A stretch of DNA of 64,000 nt from Polaromonas sp. C04 (GTDB lineage: Bacteria > Pseudomonadota > Gammaproteobacteria > Burkholderiales > Burkholderiaceae_C): assembly GCF_002002705.1 (NCBI RefSeq), contig NZ_MUNS01000020.1:372001-436000 (forward strand), in the 5' to 3' direction. Below, in pieces: positions 60,283-64,000 of this stretch; the first letter of the stretch is position 1, and each line of letters starts with the position of its first letter. A model generated the notes under the pieces. That model saw nothing but the letters and a program-made list of their open reading frames with translations, was not told where the DNA came from and did no database searches. The translations under genes and the position numbers were made by a program.

Positions 60283-61754
60283 TCGCCGCCCGCCTCCTTG
60301 GCAAAGCGGCCCGGGTCGCCTTCCCAGACGATGCGCGCGTGTTCCAGCACATAGACGCGGTCGGCGTGGGGCAGGGCGAACGTCACGTTTTGCTCTCCCA
60401 GCAGAACGGTGATGGGCGTGGTTTGCCGCAGCTTTTCGAGCGCCTTGGAGAGCTGCTCGAGAATCACGGGCGCCAGTCCGAGTGTGGGCTCGTCGAGAAT
60501 CAGGATCTCCGGCTTCATCATCAGGGCGCGCCCGATGGCCAGCATTTGCTGCTCGCCGCCGCTGAGCGTTTGCGCCATCTGCGCCTGGCGCTCCTGCAGG
60601 ATGGGAAACAGCTCGAACAGCCACGCGAGCTGCGTTTCCCGCTCCGCGTCGTCGAGATGCTGGCCCCCGAGGTCCAGGTTTTCGCGCACGCTCATTTCGC
60701 CGAACAACTCCCGCGTCTCCGGACACTGCACGATGCCGCTCTTCGCGATCTGGGCTGGTGTCCGGCCGCGCAGCCGCTGTCCGCCCCGCACGATGTCTCC
60801 CGTATAGGGCAGGAAGCCGGAAATGGTGTTGAACAGGGTTGTCTTGCCGGCGCCGTTGAGTCCGACGATCGAGACGAATTCGCGTTGATGGATGTGGATC
60901 GATACGTTTTCCAGCGCCTGTGCCTTGCCGTAATGCACGCTGATGTTTTCGACCTGCAGCAACGGGATCTTGTCCTTGAAGCTGGTTTCGGGGCGCGCCG
61001 AGGTTTCGATGGCGCCGCCGAGGTAGACGCGACGCACGGTCTCGTTGCGCATGACTTCGTCGGCGCGGCCGGTCACGATCTCTTCGCCCAGGTACATCGC
61101 GAGCACACGATCGACGAGCGCCGAGACGCTCTTCACGTTGTGGTCAACCAGCAGCACCGCGCGGCCCTCATCGCGAAAGCTGCGTATCAACTCGGAAAAG
61201 ACGCCGACCTCCGCGAGCGTCAGACCCGCGAAGGGCTCGTCGACGAGAACGACCTTGGGATCTCGCGCAATGGCCTTGGCCAACTCAAGACGGCGCAGAT
61301 CGGCAAACGCCAGCGTGGGCGGCCGGCGATCCAGTACCGGGCCGAGGCCCACGCGCTGCGCGATCTGCCTGGCGTGTTGCGTCAACGAGGGGTCCGCAAA
61401 CACCTTCAGCAAGCTGTCGGGCAGCAGCGCCACCATGATGTTTTCAAGCACCGTCTGCCGGTTCAGGGGCCGCGAGTGCTGGAATACCATGCCGAATCCG
61501 CGCCGGGCGATCTTGTGGGCCGCAAGCCCGGCCAGGTTTTCCCCCCGGAAGAGGACCTGGCCTGCCGTGGGGCGTTCGATCCCCATGATGCTTTTCATGG
61601 CGGTCGATTTGCCCGAGCCGTTGGGCCCGATCAGCCCGAAGATTTCCCCGGCCGTGAGGCTGAAGCTCAGGTTCTTGACGGCCGTCAGGCCGCCAAAGGT
61701 CTTGGTAAGTCCGCGGACCTCGAGAATGGGGGCGGCTGGTGCGGCGGGCGTCAC
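60273..61754 (-). CDS. Fused LivG-LivF-type double ABC ATPase
   Basis: The 493-aa product carries two complete ATPase domains in one frame. The first (LivG-like) has GPNGSGKSTAMKSIMG, LAFADLRRLELAKAI in place of a canonical signature, and VVLVDEPFAGL; the second (LivF-like) has GLNGAGKTTLFNTISG, LSGGEQQMLAIGRALM and ILILDEPTLGLAP. GTG at 61754 overlaps the livM stop (GTGA). It energises the permease pair encoded next to it. Confidence 0.9.
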   Translation of the reverse strand: MTPAAPAAPILEVRGLTKTFGGLTAVKNLSFSLTAGEIFGLIGPNGSGKSTAMKSIMGIERPTAGQVLFRGENLAGLAAHKIARRGFGMVFQHSRPLNRQTVLENIMVALLPDSLLKVFADPSLTQHARQIAQRVGLGPVLDRRPPTLAFADLRRLELAKAIARDPKVVLVDEPFAGLTLAEVGVFSELIRSFRDEGRAVLLVDHNVKSVSALVDRVLAMYLGEEIVTGRADEVMRNETVRRVYLGGAIETSARPETSFKDKIPLLQVENISVHYGKAQALENVSIHIHQREFVSIVGLNGAGKTTLFNTISGFLPYTGDIVRGGQRLRGRTPAQIAKSGIVQCPETRELFGEMSVRENLDLGGQHLDDAERETQLAWLFELFPILQERQAQMAQTLSGGEQQMLAIGRALMMKPEILILDEPTLGLAPVILEQLSKALEKLRQTTPITVLLGEQNVTFALPHADRVYVLEHARIVWEGDPGRFAKEAGGDYL

Positions 61755-62677
61755 GACCGGGTTCCTCGCGACAGGACAACGCCCAGAAAACCGTTCGGGA
61801 AGAAAAGTATGACGAGCAGGGCGACGCTGGACACGATGAAGGTCGCGAGCTCTCCGGTTGGTCTCAGGAATTCGCCGGCGACGATCAGGAAGATCGCCCC
61901 CAGGGCGGCGCCCAGCACCGTGCGCCGCCCCCCCAGCACTGCGGCAACGATCACCTGGACGCCTACGGCAATATCGACCACCGTGCCGACCGACGCGGTT
62001 CCCATGTAGAACACCAGCAGGGCGCCCGCCAGCCCGGAAAAAAATGCGCTGACGATGAAGGCGGCGAGCTTGTGTTTGATGATGTTGAAGCCCAGTGCGC
62101 CGGCCTGCACGGGATCCTGTCCGCTGGCCTGCAAAATCAGGCCGACCGGCGACTGCGCCAGCCCGAACAGGATGGCGCCGCTCAGTGCCATGAAGCCCAG
62201 TGCGATCCAGTAATTGACGCCGGCATCGATGGAGAGCACATCCGGGATCGTGAGTCCGATTTCGCCGCCCGTGAGGTCCGCAAACACGACGACGAAACTT
62301 TGCAGGATCAGGACCGCCACCAGTGTCGTCAGTCCGAAATACGGCCCGCGCAGGCGCAGCGCCGGCAGCGCCAGCACGAAGCCCGCGACGACCGCGGCCA
62401 GGGCGCCGGCCGCAACGCATAGATAGAGTTCAAGACCATAGTGGCTGTTGAGGATTCCGGCCGTGTAGGCTCCCACGCCAATCAGAAAGGTCGGGCCAAA
62501 ATTGACCTCGCCCGCAAAGCCGAACAAAAGATCCCAGCTCATGGCGAATACGCCAAAATAATAGGCAACCGTCAGCAGCCCCAGGATATAGGCTGACACA
62601 TACCAGGGCAACGTCGCGGCAATGGCGAGCACTGCCAGCGTGACCCACAGGAAGGGTGACCTGATCCGGCTTCGCAT
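61751..62677 (-). CDS. Branched-chain amino acid-type ABC permease (LivM), second system
   Basis: The 308-aa permease has FAMSWDLLFGFAGEVNFGPTFLIGVGAYTAG, a typical LivM opening, and LRLRGPYFGLTTLVAVLILQ. The coupling loop is less canonical than in the first system (LILQASGQDPVQAGALGFN). It lies 2 bp after the permease gene livH and overlaps the fused ATPase. Confidence 0.9.
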   Translation of the reverse strand: MRSRIRSPFLWVTLAVLAIAATLPWYVSAYILGLLTVAYYFGVFAMSWDLLFGFAGEVNFGPTFLIGVGAYTAGILNSHYGLELYLCVAAGALAAVVAGFVLALPALRLRGPYFGLTTLVAVLILQSFVVVFADLTGGEIGLTIPDVLSIDAGVNYWIALGFMALSGAILFGLAQSPVGLILQASGQDPVQAGALGFNIIKHKLAAFIVSAFFSGLAGALLVFYMGTASVGTVVDIAVGVQVIVAAVLGGRRTVLGAALGAIFLIVAGEFLRPTGELATFIVSSVALLVILFFPNGFLGVVLSRGTRS

Positions 62678-62679
62678 GG

Positions 62680-63555
62680 CTATCTTCTCCCCAGCAGGCC
62701 TTGCGGCCTGATATACATGACGACGATGAGCAGCAGCAGCGCGGGAATTGTTCGATAGGCGGGCGATATCAGATAGGCCGTCATCGTTTCGAGATAGCCG
62801 ACCACATAGGCGGCAATCAACGACCCCGAGACACTGCCAAGACCTCCGAGCACGACGATGGAAAAGGCGCTCGCGGTGAGCGGCCCGACACTGTAGGAGC
62901 TGACGCCCAGGAACATGCCGAGCAGTACGCCGGCGATGCCGGCCAGAATGCCGTAGATCGCCCAGACCACAATGTAGATATGGGTCAATTCGTGCCCGAG
63001 CAGGGTGACGCCACGCGGATTCATCGAGGCCGCCAGCACGGTTTTCCCCATCTTGGTCCGGTTCACCAGCAGCCACAGCAGACCGATCACCATCCAGCAG
63101 ATGATGGCAGTGAAGATTTCATTCTTCGGCGTGCGCACGCCCAGGATGGAAACCACTCCCTCGACGATGGGCAGAACGGTTTTGGCATTGTTGGTGAAGA
63201 AATAGGCAATCAGCTCCTGCAGCATGATCCCCCACAGCAGCGTCGCGGTCAGGATGAAGATTTCTTTTTCTTCGTTGGGGATACGCCTGGAGCGCTGGAT
63301 CGGTTGGACGACCGCGAAGTAGGTGGCGAGCGCGGCGATCAGTGCCGTCAGCAGCCCCACCAGCGCACCCGCATAGGTGTCGAGGTGAAGCACATTTCCC
63401 GCAGCCCATGCGGCCACCGCAGCCGTGACCATGACGGCACCATGCGACAAATTGAGGACGCCAGACACCCCGAAGATCAGGGTGAAGCCGGTGGCTCCAA
63501 GCGCGTACAGCGCGCTGATGGCAAAACCGTCAATCAGGATTTGTAAGGCAAGCAT
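62680..63555 (-). CDS. Branched-chain amino acid-type ABC permease (LivH), second system
   Basis: The 291-aa permease starts MLALQILIDGFAISALYALGATGFTLIFGVSGVLNLSHGA. The coupling region reads GKTVLAASMNPRGVTLLGHE. The start at 63555 was preferred over a longer frame. It follows the binding-protein gene on the same strand with 93 bp between. Confidence 0.91.
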   Translation of the reverse strand: MLALQILIDGFAISALYALGATGFTLIFGVSGVLNLSHGAVMVTAAVAAWAAGNVLHLDTYAGALVGLLTALIAALATYFAVVQPIQRSRRIPNEEKEIFILTATLLWGIMLQELIAYFFTNNAKTVLPIVEGVVSILGVRTPKNEIFTAIICWMVIGLLWLLVNRTKMGKTVLAASMNPRGVTLLGHELTHIYIVVWAIYGILAGIAGVLLGMFLGVSSYSVGPLTASAFSIVVLGGLGSVSGSLIAAYVVGYLETMTAYLISPAYRTIPALLLLIVVMYIRPQGLLGRR

Positions 63556-63648
63556 CTGGAATGGCCGGCAAGCAGGCCGCCTCAACGTGTTGGGAAAAGG
63601 GCACGGCGATGCGCCGGAGCGGGCCCCGGCGCATGGCGATGGTCGGAA

Positions 63649-64000
63649 CTACAGGCCGGCGCCGAGTTTGACGAAGCTCGGGAATTTGAGCGTTCCCTTG
63701 GCGATTTCCTTGGGCCAGACGGTGACTTGTTTGCCGTCCTGCCATTGCGACATGAGGCCGGTGATCAGGCCCTTGCCGTATTTGATTGAGTGTGTGAACT
63801 GGTCATCTTTGCCGTAGAACTGGACGCGGCCAATCGTGCCTTCCCAGTCGGTCTTTTCAAGCGCTGCCACCAGCTTGTCCGCATTGGTTGATTTGGCGCG
63901 ATGAATGGCGTCGGCAATGAAGTACACCTCGTCATACGCGGTGTAACCCGCATAGGAGGGAAAGTTGCCAAAGCGCTTCTTGAAGCCGTCGCTGAACGGC
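63649..64000 (-). CDS. ABC transporter substrate-binding protein (5' part outside window)
   Basis: The visible 117 C-terminal residues read RFGNFPSYAGYTAYDEVYFIADAIHRA, then EKTDWEGTIGRVQFYGKDDQF and a final FPSFVKLGAGL. This is the C-lobe of a type I periplasmic binding protein of the LivK/urea-amide type and belongs to the second liv-like system. The start and the ligand site in the N-lobe are beyond the window. Confidence 0.88.
   Translation of the reverse strand, partial: PFSDGFKKRFGNFPSYAGYTAYDEVYFIADAIHRAKSTNADKLVAALEKTDWEGTIGRVQFYGKDDQFTHSIKYGKGLITGLMSQWQDGKQVTVWPKEIAKGTLKFPSFVKLGAGL

Overview
The window looks like chromosome of a high-GC betaproteobacterium of the order Burkholderiales, most likely family Comamonadaceae (Polaromonas/Rhodoferax/Variovorax-like). 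This is an inference from gene content and order: rpsP-rimM-trmD-rplS, a CobD/CbiB-like gene next to hisC, orn/M48 protease/pterin dehydratase/rsgA, a BPSS1780-like membrane protein beside thrB and polA, a SenA/EgtB-like enzyme, tupBCA, and two liv-type ABC systems. Most of the sequence is densely packed core genome, with many ATGA/GTGA stop-start overlaps.

Layout. 1-3.1 kb: TM2 protein and acetyltransferase, then the ribosomal operon rpsP-rimM-trmD-rplS, closed by a terminator. 3.1-6.1 kb: NUDIX hydrolase, CobD/CbiB-like protein, HisC-like aminotransferase. 6.1-9.3 kb: rsgA, pterin dehydratase and M48 protease on the minus strand, divergent from orn. 9.5-15.1 kb: DEAD-box helicase, ion-transporter-superfamily permease, methyltransferase-like lipoprotein, drug-efflux MFS. 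15.3 kb: a PEP-CTERM protein.

16.48-25.38 kb is an 8.9-kb integrative island in the 3' half of a tRNA-Lys(CTT) gene. A perfect 51-bp direct repeat (16481-16531 and 25330-25380) marks its ends. Gene order is integrase, AlpA-like regulator, Rep_trans-type replication initiator, terminase-small-subunit-like HTH protein, unknown, XRE repressor, M15-peptidase-like protein, membrane protein, truncated nuclease-like peptide, HNH endonuclease, a (p)ppGpp hydrolase of the MESH1/SAH type, and small proteins. No capsid, tail, portal or conjugation genes are visible. This is the blueprint of a phage-inducible chromosomal island or related satellite, and it is the most interesting object in the window. 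It carries its own repeats: a 20-bp repeat near both ends, TGCAAT-N2-ATTGCA palindromes at module borders, and a CTATCC-N17-GGATAG pair.

25.3-46.4 kb: tRNA-Lys and tRNA-Ala, guaC, a secreted protein, uvrD, BPSS1780-like protein, thrB, a DUF2782-like gene, polA; then patatin-adc-hbdH-ClC channel as one minus-strand operon; dienelactone hydrolase, ZIP transporter, a small secreted His-rich protein, siderophore-interacting protein, sseA, DMT permease, leuD and a Rieske oxygenase. 46.5-49.7 kb: xseB-ispA-dxs. 49.7-54.3 kb: livF-G-M-H and the binding protein. 54.4-60.3 kb: SenA/EgtB-like enzyme, a ModE-type regulator and the tungstate/molybdate cluster tupB-tupC-tupA-modA. 60.3-64.0 kb: a second liv-type system with a fused LivG-LivF ATPase, running off the window.

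Two dispersed repeat families decorate the host part and are absent from the island: a 17-bp GCTA-N9-TAGC imperfect palindrome (12 copies found by eye, all touching genes) and an approximately 82-bp GC-rich element (four copies), one of which supplies the apparent start codon of livG.
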